Virus record (IMG/VR): IMGVR_UViG_3300028840_001832 | Coordinates: 1 to 41,936 of that record | Length of the DNA stretch: 41,936 nt | Strand: one strand, 5' to 3' | Source of the DNA: a virus | Shown: positions 21,785 to 29,878 of the stretch, piece after piece | Position numbering within the stretch: the stretch's first letter is position 1 | How the letters are laid out: each line of letters opens with the position of its first letter | Program-made: the position numbers and the translations under genes | The notes under the pieces: model-generated | What the model saw: only the letters and a program-made list of their open reading frames with translations | Database searches by the model: none | Told to the model about the DNA's origin: nothing

Positions 21785-22372
21785 ATGGGACAACAAGTAT
21801 ATATTGCTAATGCAAATATAGATAAAACAACAAAGGCACTGGAGACTATTGACTATGCTCATCATGAAATCCATGGCGGTAATCATTACACTGCAATGAT
21901 AAGTACATCTAATATCGGTAATTTATCTTCACCAGACGATGCACTTACTTTAACTTTTACAACTCCCAATACTACTAAATGGCCACATATGATTTTTATT
22001 TTCAATGGTGTTGGTGGTGCTTTATGCAGAGTAAGAGAGGGCGGATCTGGTGGTGGATTAGAAGAAGGAGTTGTGACTTGTTTTAATAATGATCGTAATA
22101 GTTCAAATACAAGCGGGCTTTTGGATTTGGGATTGACTGCTGGTAGGATAAGTTATAATGCAGGCCTTGATACTGGAGGCAGTTTAATTGTTGATGAATA
22201 TATTTCAGGTGCTACAACTAATCAAAATAGAGCTGGCGGCGGTGCTGAATCTGGCGGCCGGTTTGAATGGAAGTTAAAACAAAATACACGTTATCAAATA
22301 TCAATGTTTAGTACTGCATCTGTTGCAGCTGCAATTGTATTGCATTGGTATGAGCATACAGATAAAGCTTAA
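21785..22372 (+). CDS. Probable capsid decoration or fibre protein
   Basis: 195 residues, beta-rich, 'HHEIHGGNHYTAMISTSNIGNLSSPDDALTLTFTTPNTTKWPHMIFIF' and a long Gly-rich middle (GGSGGG, GGGAESGG). The 'H.eIH.G.hyt' start followed by 'tP.ttkw.Hm' recurs in phage structural proteins of unknown exact role located next to capsid genes. I call it virion structural by position and composition. Strong AAAAGGAG start. Confidence 0.55.
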   Translation: MGQQVYIANANIDKTTKALETIDYAHHEIHGGNHYTAMISTSNIGNLSSPDDALTLTFTTPNTTKWPHMIFIFNGVGGALCRVREGGSGGGLEEGVVTCFNNDRNSSNTSGLLDLGLTAGRISYNAGLDTGGSLIVDEYISGATTNQNRAGGGAESGGRFEWKLKQNTRYQISMFSTASVAAAIVLHWYEHTDKA

Positions 22373-22382
22373 GGAGATATGA

Positions 22383-23195
22383 ATGGCTACAGCAGGCATT
22401 CCAAACTTAGGGCCGGCAAACATTGCTAGCTTAGAAAGTGAAGAAACAATAACACCGGCAAATGATGATTTAGTCCCTGTTATTGATGTTAGTGATAGTA
22501 ATAAGTTAAAAACTTCAACTGTTGCAAATGTTGGCGGCGGTGGTAGTGGAGATGTTACAGGCCCAGCAAGTTCTACAGACAATGCAATTGCTAGGTTTGA
22601 CGGTACAGGCGGTAAAACATTACAAAATGGATCTGCAACAGTTGATGATAATGGCAGTGTTAATGTTCCAACTGGACAGGCATATAAAATAAATAATACT
22701 GCTTTAGCATATACTGACATAACAAATTCTGTTGGTTCTTCATCTACTATAAGTGATAATGTTTTGCTTAAAGGAGATGGAGGCACAAGGGGGGCACAAG
22801 CTACTGGTACTACTGTAGATGATTCTAATAATGTAACCGCAGTCAACAACTTAACTGTAAATGCATTTATGGGATGTGATGCTGAGTATGATAATGGGAA
22901 TAGTGGTTCTACTAAGACAATAGATTGGAATAATGGTAATTATCAAAAAGTCACAATGACTGATGATTGTACTTTCACTTTTACTGCTCCTACAGGTAAA
23001 GTTGGGACTATGCGTCTAAAATTAATTCAAGATGGCACTGGTGAGCATGCAGCCACTCTTCCTGCAACTGTTCGTAGTGGTGGTGGATTTGCCCTTAATA
23101 CTTCCAATTCTGATGCTAATGAGATAGACTCAATAAAAATGGATTGGGATGGCACTAATTACGATATTTTCGCGTTGGATTATGACATAAAATAG
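22383..23195 (+). CDS. Fibre-like structural protein with 'GPASSTDNAIARFDGT' repeat motif
   Basis: 270 residues. An N-terminal domain is followed by a Gly linker (VGGGGSG) and 'DVTGPASSTDNAIARFDGTGG', a motif commonly found in phage and prophage tail-fibre or head-fibre proteins, then a beta-rich C-terminal domain ending 'DSIKMDWDGTNYDIFALDYDIK'. It probably forms a trimeric fibre. Its position among head genes suggests a head fibre rather than a tail fibre. Confidence 0.65.
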   Translation: MATAGIPNLGPANIASLESEETITPANDDLVPVIDVSDSNKLKTSTVANVGGGGSGDVTGPASSTDNAIARFDGTGGKTLQNGSATVDDNGSVNVPTGQAYKINNTALAYTDITNSVGSSSTISDNVLLKGDGGTRGAQATGTTVDDSNNVTAVNNLTVNAFMGCDAEYDNGNSGSTKTIDWNNGNYQKVTMTDDCTFTFTAPTGKVGTMRLKLIQDGTGEHAATLPATVRSGGGFALNTSNSDANEIDSIKMDWDGTNYDIFALDYDIK

Positions 23196-23206
23196 GCAAG
23201 GATAAA

Positions 23207-23917
23207 ATGAATATAATACAAATCCTTAGACGAATTGACGTAACCGACCAAGCAATATTATTGTCTTGTGATGATTTTTCAAATGGCGGTACTGCCACAG
23301 ATTACAGAAGAGGTAATCAAGATAATCAAACATGGGGTAATGCAACGGGCAGGTCAAAATCATCAACTAGGAATGGAGGATTTAACTGGGTATCTCAGGA
23401 CGCAACTCAGAATGATTATTGTATAGATGCTGATGCTTCACTACAAGGGAGAGTTGACGTTGATAAAGGGACTGTCACTGCTACGGTTAAGATTGCAAGT
23501 GGTACGTGGACAGATGGAAGTAATCGTCATTGTTTTTGGGTTTTTAGTGATGGTGATTTTGGATTAAGAATATATAAAACTACATCAAATAATACTTTTA
23601 GAATACAAAGACGTAATTCTGCTCCTGATAGTAGCTATATAAATATAGATGGGACTTATTCTAATACAAATTGGTTTAGATTTTGTGCGACTTGGAATGT
23701 TGGTGCTGATGTTATGAAACTTAGGGCGGGAGGTACAAACCTTGGTTCAGCTAGTGGATTAACTGCAAATACAGATACTATAAATGATTTTGCTATTGGT
23801 AATAGCACTGGAAGTTTTGAACCTTGGAAAGGTGAATTCCAAATGTTTATGCTATGGGATGACAATACATTGGCCAACCCTGAAATGGATTGGTTAGCAA
23901 GATATGTTGAGGCTTAA
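23207..23917 (+). CDS. LamG/concanavalin-like structural protein
   Basis: 236 residues with a jelly-roll pattern: 'VDKGTVTATVKIASGTW', 'HCFWVFSDGDFGLRIYK', 'NWFRFCATWNVGADVMKLRAGG' and 'WKGEFQMFMLWDDNTLANPEMDWL', the usual end of a LamG-like domain. It probably binds carbohydrate on the virion surface. A second LamG-like protein is at 36446 in the tail-fibre region. GGATAAAATG gives only a weak start signal. Confidence 0.65.
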   Translation: MNIIQILRRIDVTDQAILLSCDDFSNGGTATDYRRGNQDNQTWGNATGRSKSSTRNGGFNWVSQDATQNDYCIDADASLQGRVDVDKGTVTATVKIASGTWTDGSNRHCFWVFSDGDFGLRIYKTTSNNTFRIQRRNSAPDSSYINIDGTYSNTNWFRFCATWNVGADVMKLRAGGTNLGSASGLTANTDTINDFAIGNSTGSFEPWKGEFQMFMLWDDNTLANPEMDWLARYVEA

Positions 23918-24190
23918 ATGGCAACAAAAACTTTAGTTATTGAAAATATTGACCCTACTAATGGAGCTGATATTTTAAAAGCCTATGTTGCTAAATTGCC
24001 TCCAGGTATGAAAATGAAAAGCAGAACTGTATATAGTGATGGGAATGGCAAAGGCCATATTATTATGGAGTTTGAAGATACTGATTTAAACAAAGTTGAT
24101 AACTTTGGTACTAGTGAAGGAATGAAAGAAGTTACGGGTTACGATTTTGAAGATGGTGACAGTAAAAATATTAATATAAAGAGCTTATGA
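23918..24190 (+). CDS. Small structural-region protein
   Basis: 90 residues, 'TLVIENIDPTNGADILKAYVAKLPPGMKMKSRTVYSDGNGKGHIIMEFED', an alpha/beta pattern, perhaps a small ferredoxin-like domain. It starts one base after the preceding stop and overlaps the next gene (TTATGA). No family recognised. Confidence 0.5.
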   Translation: MATKTLVIENIDPTNGADILKAYVAKLPPGMKMKSRTVYSDGNGKGHIIMEFEDTDLNKVDNFGTSEGMKEVTGYDFEDGDSKNINIKSL

Positions 24191-24759
24191 AACATTTATA
24201 TGAATTATCTAATATAGGCCAGGATAAGAAATGTCTTATTGTTGGCGGTGGTGATTCCCTTAATAGATTTGAATGGGATAAACTACAGGAAGTATATGTT
24301 ATATGCTGTAATAGACATTTATCACAAATGGCTAATATGATAATTTATTATGATAATGATATGAAAGATTATTTCGATAGACACGAAGTTTCACGTGAAA
24401 CGTTATTAATTGGATTTAAACATAAAGACAATGTTTTAAATCATACATCTGATAAATGTACACATTTTTATAATTATAAAGATATGCTTTTTGGTGATAC
24501 TGGATTTCATGCCTTGCAGTTTGCAGATAGAGTTTTTAATTTTAATGAGATTTATTTAATAGGATTTGATTATACCCATAATGGGAAAAGTTATCATCAT
24601 GACGAACAGGAAAGTGATTCTAAAAAATTAGCTGATTTTGAAAAATGGTCTATTAAGACAGTACTCCCTAGATATAAAAATATTGCCTGGAAAAATAAGA
24701 TATTCAACTGTAATAAAGACAGTGAATTAAAGATTTTCCCTTATGGAGTACCATATTGA
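24187..24759 (+). CDS. MptE-like / DUF115-type protein in the head module
   Basis: 190 residues with 'KKCLIVGGGDSLNRFEWDKLQEVYVICCNRHLSQM' and 'FNEIYLIGFDYTHNGKSYHHDEQ'. The glycine-rich start, 'v.CCNr' and 'i.liGfD' match the pattern of the 13107 protein, so the phage carries two such proteins. These relatives of MptE/DUF115 include glycan-transfer proteins. Placed at the end of the head-fibre group, it might glycosylate virion proteins. It is the last gene before the capsid promoter. Confidence 0.6.
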   Translation: MKHLYELSNIGQDKKCLIVGGGDSLNRFEWDKLQEVYVICCNRHLSQMANMIIYYDNDMKDYFDRHEVSRETLLIGFKHKDNVLNHTSDKCTHFYNYKDMLFGDTGFHALQFADRVFNFNEIYLIGFDYTHNGKSYHHDEQESDSKKLADFEKWSIKTVLPRYKNIAWKNKIFNCNKDSELKIFPYGVPY

Positions 24760-24788
24760 TTGACCATATTTCAATTTATTATTATAAT
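24760..24788 (+). promoter_or_regulatory. Sigma70-type promoter for scaffold/capsid operon
   Basis: TTGACC at 24760-24765 and TATAAT at 24783-24788, spacer 17. It lies in the gap before the scaffold gene, with an inverted repeat immediately after the -10. Confidence 0.8.
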
Positions 24789-24792
24789 ACAA

Positions 24793-24818
24793 TAGCACGA
24801 TTTATTAGAATCGTGTTA
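24793..24818 (+). promoter_or_regulatory. Inverted repeat operator at the capsid promoter
   Basis: TAGCACGATT at 24793-24802 and AATCGTGTTA at 24809-24818 are inverted copies (one base off) of the TAACACGATT motif repeated at 18626 and 18647. The site covers the predicted transcription start, a repressor-like position. As RNA it would also fold into a 10-bp stem with a 6-base loop at the 5' end, which could stabilise the capsid message. Confidence 0.65.
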
Positions 24819-24845
24819 CTAAATAAAATATAAAAGGAGCATAGA

Positions 24846-25529
24846 ATGCCAGAACCAAATATAGCTGAAGCTAATATTAGAGAAGCCGTTAGACCAGAAC
24901 CGCCTAAAAAGGAAGATAAGTTTGTTGAAGTAAAAACTGAAACTAAACAGCCAGAAATTGAGCCAGAAAATAATCATCCTGGTTTATCGCATTTAAATGA
25001 AGAAGATAGGAAAGAAATACTTGCATTAAGAAAAGAAGCTGCTGATCGCAGAGTTAAAGCAAAAGAGATTGAACAAGAACTTAATAAAATGAAACGGGAG
25101 CAGCAGAAAAGAGAAGAAGAAAGATTAATTGAAGAAGGAAAAATAAAAGAATTACTAGATGTCAAAGAAAAAGAAATTGAAACACTTGTCCCATTAAGGG
25201 AAAAAGTTAGTAATTATGAACAATATTTCCAGGATCAATTAGAAATTGCAATGGGAAAGCTCACTGAAACACAGAAGGAATTTATTAATGATTCTGATAT
25301 GACAATTGAAAAAAAATTAAAGTGGGCTATAAAGTTTTCAAGTGAAGGATTGGCACCGGCTGCCCCTCCTGATAGTGTACGTCCCGGCGGCAAAGCACCA
25401 ACAGAAAAAATTAACATTAGTGAATATTTAGGTCCGGTAGGTCGGATTAAGTTAGTGGAGCTTAAAAAGACTAATCCGAATTTATTTGATGCTATTGTTA
25501 AGGAAAAACAAAATTTAAATTTAATATAG
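24846..25529 (+). CDS. Scaffold protein
   Basis: 227 residues, highly charged and helical, with a long central coiled coil (DRKEILALRKEAADRRVKAKEIEQELNKMKREQQKREEERL), then 'EYLGPVGRIKLVELKKTNPNLFDAIVKEKQNL' at the C-terminus, where scaffolds contact the capsid protein. It lies directly before the major capsid gene, the standard location. AAAAGGAG at 24832-24839 sets the start. Confidence 0.8.
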   Translation: MPEPNIAEANIREAVRPEPPKKEDKFVEVKTETKQPEIEPENNHPGLSHLNEEDRKEILALRKEAADRRVKAKEIEQELNKMKREQQKREEERLIEEGKIKELLDVKEKEIETLVPLREKVSNYEQYFQDQLEIAMGKLTETQKEFINDSDMTIEKKLKWAIKFSSEGLAPAAPPDSVRPGGKAPTEKINISEYLGPVGRIKLVELKKTNPNLFDAIVKEKQNLNLI

Positions 25530-25539
25530 GAGACAAATT

Positions 25540-26544
25540 ATGTCTATAAAATATTCAGATTTCATAGATCCGGAAGTACTCGAAAAGATTATTGGTGCGG
25601 ATTATCAAAATGAAGCCAAAACCATTAATTCTGGTATTGTCCGCAGAGAAGGGGCACCTAACGAGTCCAGCCAGGTCGAATGGATAAAACAAACTATTTT
25701 CAGTACTGATGACACCGGACAAACAATCGGTGTTGATACTGAAATAGATCTTAAAAATAAAACTCAACTATCTTACGCATTGCCTATTGTATGGCGTGCT
25801 GATGGTGCTGAGCTTGATGATGTTTCAGAAGCTATCATGGCAAAACGTGGCCGGGAAGGCGCAGAAGCTGATGCAACTGCAAACCTTGCAAATGCTATTA
25901 GTGCAAAAGCGGCTCAAATGACCGACACTGTATCAATTAAAATTATTGATGGGTGTGGTGCCTTTCTAGTTACTGACGCCAATAACTATGTTAATGATAC
26001 AGGTTCTCAAGTTAGTTTAACTAAGCTTGAAGAAACCAGATCAACACGTGGCGAAAAAGGCGTTAACTTTGAAGGCGGTTTTTTAATTTGTAGAGGTGTT
26101 ATGTATCATAAACTGGCAGCTCTTGGATTAATTGCAGCTACTTCTAACACAATGGGTAATATGAAACAAGATGAAATTGTTAATACTGGCGTTGTAGGAA
26201 CTTTACTTGGAATGAATGTATTTCCAACAGATAAAATTGCAACTGTTTCCGGTTCAACAGATCATTATATTCATTTTATTGAACGTGGCGCATTACGGAT
26301 GTTAATGAGAGAATCTCTCAATATAGATCCTGTAATTAGGGCAACAAGATCTTTTAAAGATTCAATCAAATTCAAAGTTGCTCTTGGTGGAATGGTTGAC
26401 GGCCTTTCCTGGAGTGCTACAAAAGTTAATCCAGCGACTGTTACAAATACATCACTGGCAACTGGCACTAATTATGAACAAGCTGCAACGAACATCAAAA
26501 ATGTTCCTATGGCTGTTTATCGTTGTGCTGTTCCAACTTTCTAA
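25540..26544 (+). CDS. Major capsid protein
   Basis: 334 residues, first large gene after the scaffold. It begins 'MSIKYSDFIDPEVLEKIIGADYQ', has 'LPIVWRADGAELDDVSEAIMAKRGREG' (spine-helix region) and 'GTLLGMNVFPTDKIATVSGSTDHYIHFIERGALRMLMRESLNIDPVIRATRSFKDSIKFKVALGGMVDGLSW', a typical A-domain and C-terminal pattern of HK97-fold capsid proteins. Strong AGGAG start 10 bases after the scaffold. No delta-domain or protease is seen, which fits a separate scaffold. Confidence 0.85.
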   Translation: MSIKYSDFIDPEVLEKIIGADYQNEAKTINSGIVRREGAPNESSQVEWIKQTIFSTDDTGQTIGVDTEIDLKNKTQLSYALPIVWRADGAELDDVSEAIMAKRGREGAEADATANLANAISAKAAQMTDTVSIKIIDGCGAFLVTDANNYVNDTGSQVSLTKLEETRSTRGEKGVNFEGGFLICRGVMYHKLAALGLIAATSNTMGNMKQDEIVNTGVVGTLLGMNVFPTDKIATVSGSTDHYIHFIERGALRMLMRESLNIDPVIRATRSFKDSIKFKVALGGMVDGLSWSATKVNPATVTNTSLATGTNYEQAATNIKNVPMAVYRCAVPTF

Positions 26545-26556
26545 AGGAGTAAAATA

Positions 26557-26916
26557 ATGAGTGCAAATAATAGAGTAGGTTATTTAGAAGTTGCGTTTAC
26601 TAGCACATCAACTACAAGCTTTCTTATCGGTTATCTCCCTCCCAATGCTTATATAACTGATATTAAAGTTCTTGTAACTACTGCCTTTACTGGCGGTGTT
26701 CTTGATGTTGGTACATCTGCAACTGCTGCGGCTTTTGCTAATGATGTGGATATTAGTTCACAGGGTGTAGCTACTGTTACGGCAGTGGGCGGCACTTGGG
26801 GTACTATTCAATCAACCGCAGATCAAACAGCAGTTCATGGAGTTGTTGTTGCAGCAGGTACAACTTTACCAGCTGGAGCAGCCAGGGTAACTGTTGAGTA
26901 CGTATACGCTGAATAA
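26557..26916 (+). CDS. Probable capsid decoration / head protein
   Basis: 119 residues, rich in Ala, Thr and Val, beta-strand pattern: 'TSTSTTSFLIGYLPPNAYITDIKVLVTTAFTGGVLDVGTSATAAAF'. Small Ala/Thr-rich proteins directly after the capsid gene commonly decorate the shell. AAAGGAG start. It overlaps the next gene (TAATG). Confidence 0.6.
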   Translation: MSANNRVGYLEVAFTSTSTTSFLIGYLPPNAYITDIKVLVTTAFTGGVLDVGTSATAAAFANDVDISSQGVATVTAVGGTWGTIQSTADQTAVHGVVVAAGTTLPAGAARVTVEYVYAE

Positions 26917-27104
26917 TGAGTACTAAGCCTTTAACTGAAGAACAATGTTATATTTCGTTTAGGCAGTATGAGGCTTATTTAGAAAAAGAAGTTCGGAGCG
27001 GGTCAATGGATAAAACGTTGGCCCGCCAGCTTCTAAATTCAGCCAGGAAAAACTATAGAAACCAGGAATATAATAAACAGTTAGGAAAAATAAAATGCGC
27101 TTAG
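26916..27104 (+). CDS. Small helical head-region protein
   Basis: 62 residues: 'LTEEQCYISFRQYEAYLEKEVRSGSMDKTLARQLLNSARKNYRNQEYNK', mostly amphipathic helix. Overlaps both neighbours. Possibly a connector or assembly factor by position only. Confidence 0.5.
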   Translation: MSTKPLTEEQCYISFRQYEAYLEKEVRSGSMDKTLARQLLNSARKNYRNQEYNKQLGKIKCA

Positions 27105-28003
27105 AGATACAAAAGAGTCAAGATTATACTTTTGAATGGTCTTTTTATGATAAGAATATACAGTTAGTTCCTAGTTCTGGAACTATTAAAGTATATAAAC
27201 CTGGTGGCGGGGATCTGGTTGATACAACAGCGGTAACAATTGGGACTGATGGTATTATTCGTTATACTCTCGCAGCTGCTAATACTGGGACAGTAGATTA
27301 TAATTACAAGATTGAACTTACATACACAGTAAGTGCTAATACTTACAGGCCATTTTATTTATTTGATATTGTTGAAACACCACTTCAAAATACTGTTAGA
27401 GATGAAGATTTATTTCAATATGTTGAAGAATTAAGAGATAAGAACACACCATATACAAAAGAAACTACATCTGACGGAACAGTTACTACACTTATATGCA
27501 GTGATTTAATCCCATTAAACGTTGATTTTAAAGGCGGAGATTTAGAAATATTTAATACAGATACAGATAGCTTTAGAGCAGAAATAACAGCCTGGAATAG
27601 TGCTACCGGCACAGTGACATTTTCTCCAGCTGCGGATACTGCAACATCAATAGCAACTGGTAAAAGATTTAATATTAGAGCATCATACCAGAGTAAGATT
27701 GACGAAGCTTATAATAATATTGTTCATAGAGACATTAGAAATAGGATTGGTTTAAAAGCCAGATTTATTGATACAACAGTAACTAGAAATTTAACAATGT
27801 TTAAGGCACTTGAAATTATATGTTTTTCAAAGATTGAAGAGACAGAAGATAAATGGGATTTAAGAGCCAAAGAATTTAAGGCAAAATATAAGGAAGAATA
27901 TTCAAAACTATCTGAACCGGTTGATTATAATGATGATGGATTTATAAGTAATTATGAAGATTTAAGCAGGCCTAGTTTTTTAAATAAGGGGCTTACTAGA
28001 TGA
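27095..28003 (+). CDS. Head-tail connector-like protein with EF-hand-type loop
   Basis: 302 residues. The N-terminal half (to about 105) is beta-rich ('SGTIKVYKPGGGDLVDTTAV', 'GTVDYNYKIELTYTV'). The second half has helices (ELRDKNTPYT, 'KIDEAYNNIVHRDIRNRIGL', 'MFKALEIICFSKIEETEDKWDLRAKEFKAKYKEEYSKL') like phage head-tail adaptors. Near the C-terminus, residues 277-288 read DYNDDGFISNYE, a full 12-position EF-hand or dockerin-type calcium loop (D1, N3, D5, G6, I8, E12). Neck assignment is by position. Confidence 0.6.
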   Translation: MRLEIQKSQDYTFEWSFYDKNIQLVPSSGTIKVYKPGGGDLVDTTAVTIGTDGIIRYTLAAANTGTVDYNYKIELTYTVSANTYRPFYLFDIVETPLQNTVRDEDLFQYVEELRDKNTPYTKETTSDGTVTTLICSDLIPLNVDFKGGDLEIFNTDTDSFRAEITAWNSATGTVTFSPAADTATSIATGKRFNIRASYQSKIDEAYNNIVHRDIRNRIGLKARFIDTTVTRNLTMFKALEIICFSKIEETEDKWDLRAKEFKAKYKEEYSKLSEPVDYNDDGFISNYEDLSRPSFLNKGLTR

Positions 28004-28380
28004 TAGCATCTGAGATTAGAGATTTAGTTGAATATGTAAATAGCACTGCAAAAGCTAAATGTTATTTTGGTATGCGCGATGCTGATCCAAATGAATATCC
28101 AGTTGTACAAGTGCGGATGGTTGAAGAGTTTAATATTTTTAGAGATAATCAAAAAACATTAACAACAGATTTACCTTTAGAACTACGAATAATCGTATCT
28201 AAAGAAAATGAGTATAAAGCACTTGAAGTGCTAGAACGGTTATATCTGAAGATAAACCAATTTAATCCACAAAAGGGGCACCAGTTAGAAGATGCAGGTA
28301 CTCCTGAATATGTAGAAGATACCAAAACTTTTGAAATTGGTTTAATCTACAAACTTAAATTATTAATACAAGATACATAA
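28000..28380 (+). CDS. Tail terminator / neck protein
   Basis: 126 residues in the place of a tail-completion protein, between connector and major tail protein. 'EIRDLVEYVNSTAKAKCYFGMRDADPNEYPVVQVRMVEEF' and 'LPLELRIIVSKENEYKALEVLERLYLKI' show the alpha/beta pattern of tail terminators (gpU-like / HK97 gp10-like). ATGA overlap with the connector gene. Confidence 0.6.
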   Translation: MIASEIRDLVEYVNSTAKAKCYFGMRDADPNEYPVVQVRMVEEFNIFRDNQKTLTTDLPLELRIIVSKENEYKALEVLERLYLKINQFNPQKGHQLEDAGTPEYVEDTKTFEIGLIYKLKLLIQDT

Positions 28381-28394
28381 TAAGGAGTTAAATT

Positions 28395-29240
28395 ATGGCT
28401 TTAAGTTATTATACGGGATTATCGGATGTAGATATAGCCAAAGAAGTTATAGCAAAACGTCCGGATCTTTATATTCAAAAAAGAGAATGGAGTGGTACCG
28501 GTGAATATCAGCTTATTACAACAACTGGTGTTTCCAGGTTAGTTCCTTCAACTGCGCCGGGATGGACTGCAGATGAATTTAACAGTACAGTAGCAAATAA
28601 TTTGCTTATTTTAGACGACAACAATGTTGTAGCTACTGGGAAAATAGTTGATACCACTACAACTTATATTGAATTTGATGAAACAGCTTTAGTACTGGAA
28701 AGTGATGGTGCAACAGCTCCAACTTTCACAGCTGGTACAAGTTACAGTTTCCGTATTTATTCACCATCTTCCACAAGCGGTAATACATACGGACCATTCT
28801 TTGGATTAGTTGAAGGTGCTGAATTAAACGTAAATGACACGTTCATGAAGTTTAAATATTCAGTTCCTAAACAGATGTTATTCAAAGATTTGGAAGAAAG
28901 GGAAGTTAATATTACTGGTGGTCAAGTTAATTTCACCGGTACCGATGTTGCTAAAACAATTATGGGTGCTGTTGAATATGGCTTACAAACTGGGCAAACT
29001 TCTTTAGCTGTAGGATCTAATCCAGATACGGATTTATTTTATCGTCCGACTTTTGTAGGTGAAGATAGATCAAACAGGGTCTGGGTGGTACGAATTAGGG
29101 AATGTCAATTTGAAATTAGTGGTAACCAGTTCGGTCAAGCTGAAAGCGGTCATTTTATGGCACCATTTACGGCTGACTGTTTAGCAGATACTTTTTATCC
29201 TGTTAACGCTGATTTCTTTCAAATGGTAAGAACTGATTAA
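28395..29240 (+). CDS. Major tail (tube) protein
   Basis: 281 residues, beta-rich, starting 'MALSYYTGLSDVDIAKEVIAKRPDLYIQKREW', with 'TYGPFFGLVEGAELNVNDTFMKFKYSVPKQMLFKDLEEREVNITGGQVNFTG' in the middle. Size, beta content and its place directly before the frameshifted tail chaperone fit a tube subunit. Strong AAGGAG start. Confidence 0.65.
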   Translation: MALSYYTGLSDVDIAKEVIAKRPDLYIQKREWSGTGEYQLITTTGVSRLVPSTAPGWTADEFNSTVANNLLILDDNNVVATGKIVDTTTTYIEFDETALVLESDGATAPTFTAGTSYSFRIYSPSSTSGNTYGPFFGLVEGAELNVNDTFMKFKYSVPKQMLFKDLEEREVNITGGQVNFTGTDVAKTIMGAVEYGLQTGQTSLAVGSNPDTDLFYRPTFVGEDRSNRVWVVRIRECQFEISGNQFGQAESGHFMAPFTADCLADTFYPVNADFFQMVRTD

Positions 29241-29878
29241 TGATAACAATACCAATTTATTATTTAATAATAGCTGGTATTGTTTTATTATGGTTAGTAT
29301 TCAAGTTATTTGAATATAAATCTAAGATTGCAATGCCGGAACAGATCTACGTTGATAGTTCTGGCATTGCTAACAATCCGCCTAAAGTTATTGATGTATT
29401 ACAGAATAAAACCATTAATTTTGAGTTAGGTAAACATTTTGTAAAAGTATCACAAGTAACTGTTGGGACTGGATTAACAATAATAAATAAAATTGCTTTA
29501 CTTTATGAAGCATTACAGCAAGAAATTACTAAAAAGCCTGGTAACAAAGTAAAAGAGATACAACGTAATTTTATTAAGGTTGGTATTTTTAAGCAGATAG
29601 TATATCAGATCTATTTATTATCTAAGCCGTTTGTTAAAAGTAAAAGAAAGTTTAGGAAAGATTTATTTAAAGAAGCAGACAAGAACCCAGAGAAGATTTT
29701 TTTAATAACTGAACAGGTATTTGATTACTGGAGTTACATGGGAAAGTTGCTGGCCGTCCTGAGCAGGGGCGGCAGCAGACGAATGATAATTGGCGCAGAC
29801 TATACTTGGAACTCGCTCGAAATGGATTCTCATGGGAAAACTATCATAAAACCCCGATTCGCCTTATCTATGAATTAG
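29240..29878 (+). CDS. Tail assembly chaperone, short (G-like) form
   Basis: 212 residues in the unshifted frame, between the tail tube and tape measure genes, the place of lambda gpG. 'VIDVLQNKTINFELGKHFVKVSQVTVGTGLTIINKIALLYEALQQEI' and the helical middle suit a chaperone. An unexpected hydrophobic segment (residues 4-23, IPIYYLIIAGIVLLWLVFKL) would anchor it to the membrane if this start is used. An in-frame ATG at 29330 would omit it but lacks a ribosome binding site. A fraction of ribosomes should slip at 29740 to make a longer form. Confidence 0.7.
   Translation: MITIPIYYLIIAGIVLLWLVFKLFEYKSKIAMPEQIYVDSSGIANNPPKVIDVLQNKTINFELGKHFVKVSQVTVGTGLTIINKIALLYEALQQEITKKPGNKVKEIQRNFIKVGIFKQIVYQIYLLSKPFVKSKRKFRKDLFKEADKNPEKIFLITEQVFDYWSYMGKLLAVLSRGGSRRMIIGADYTWNSLEMDSHGKTIIKPRFALSMN

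Noticed and set aside
22301-22849. Long minus-strand frame (182 codons)
   Set aside because: Mirror of the fibre-like genes on the + strand, hydrophobic low-quality composition, no start signals; all other minus-strand frames are rejected for the same reasons.
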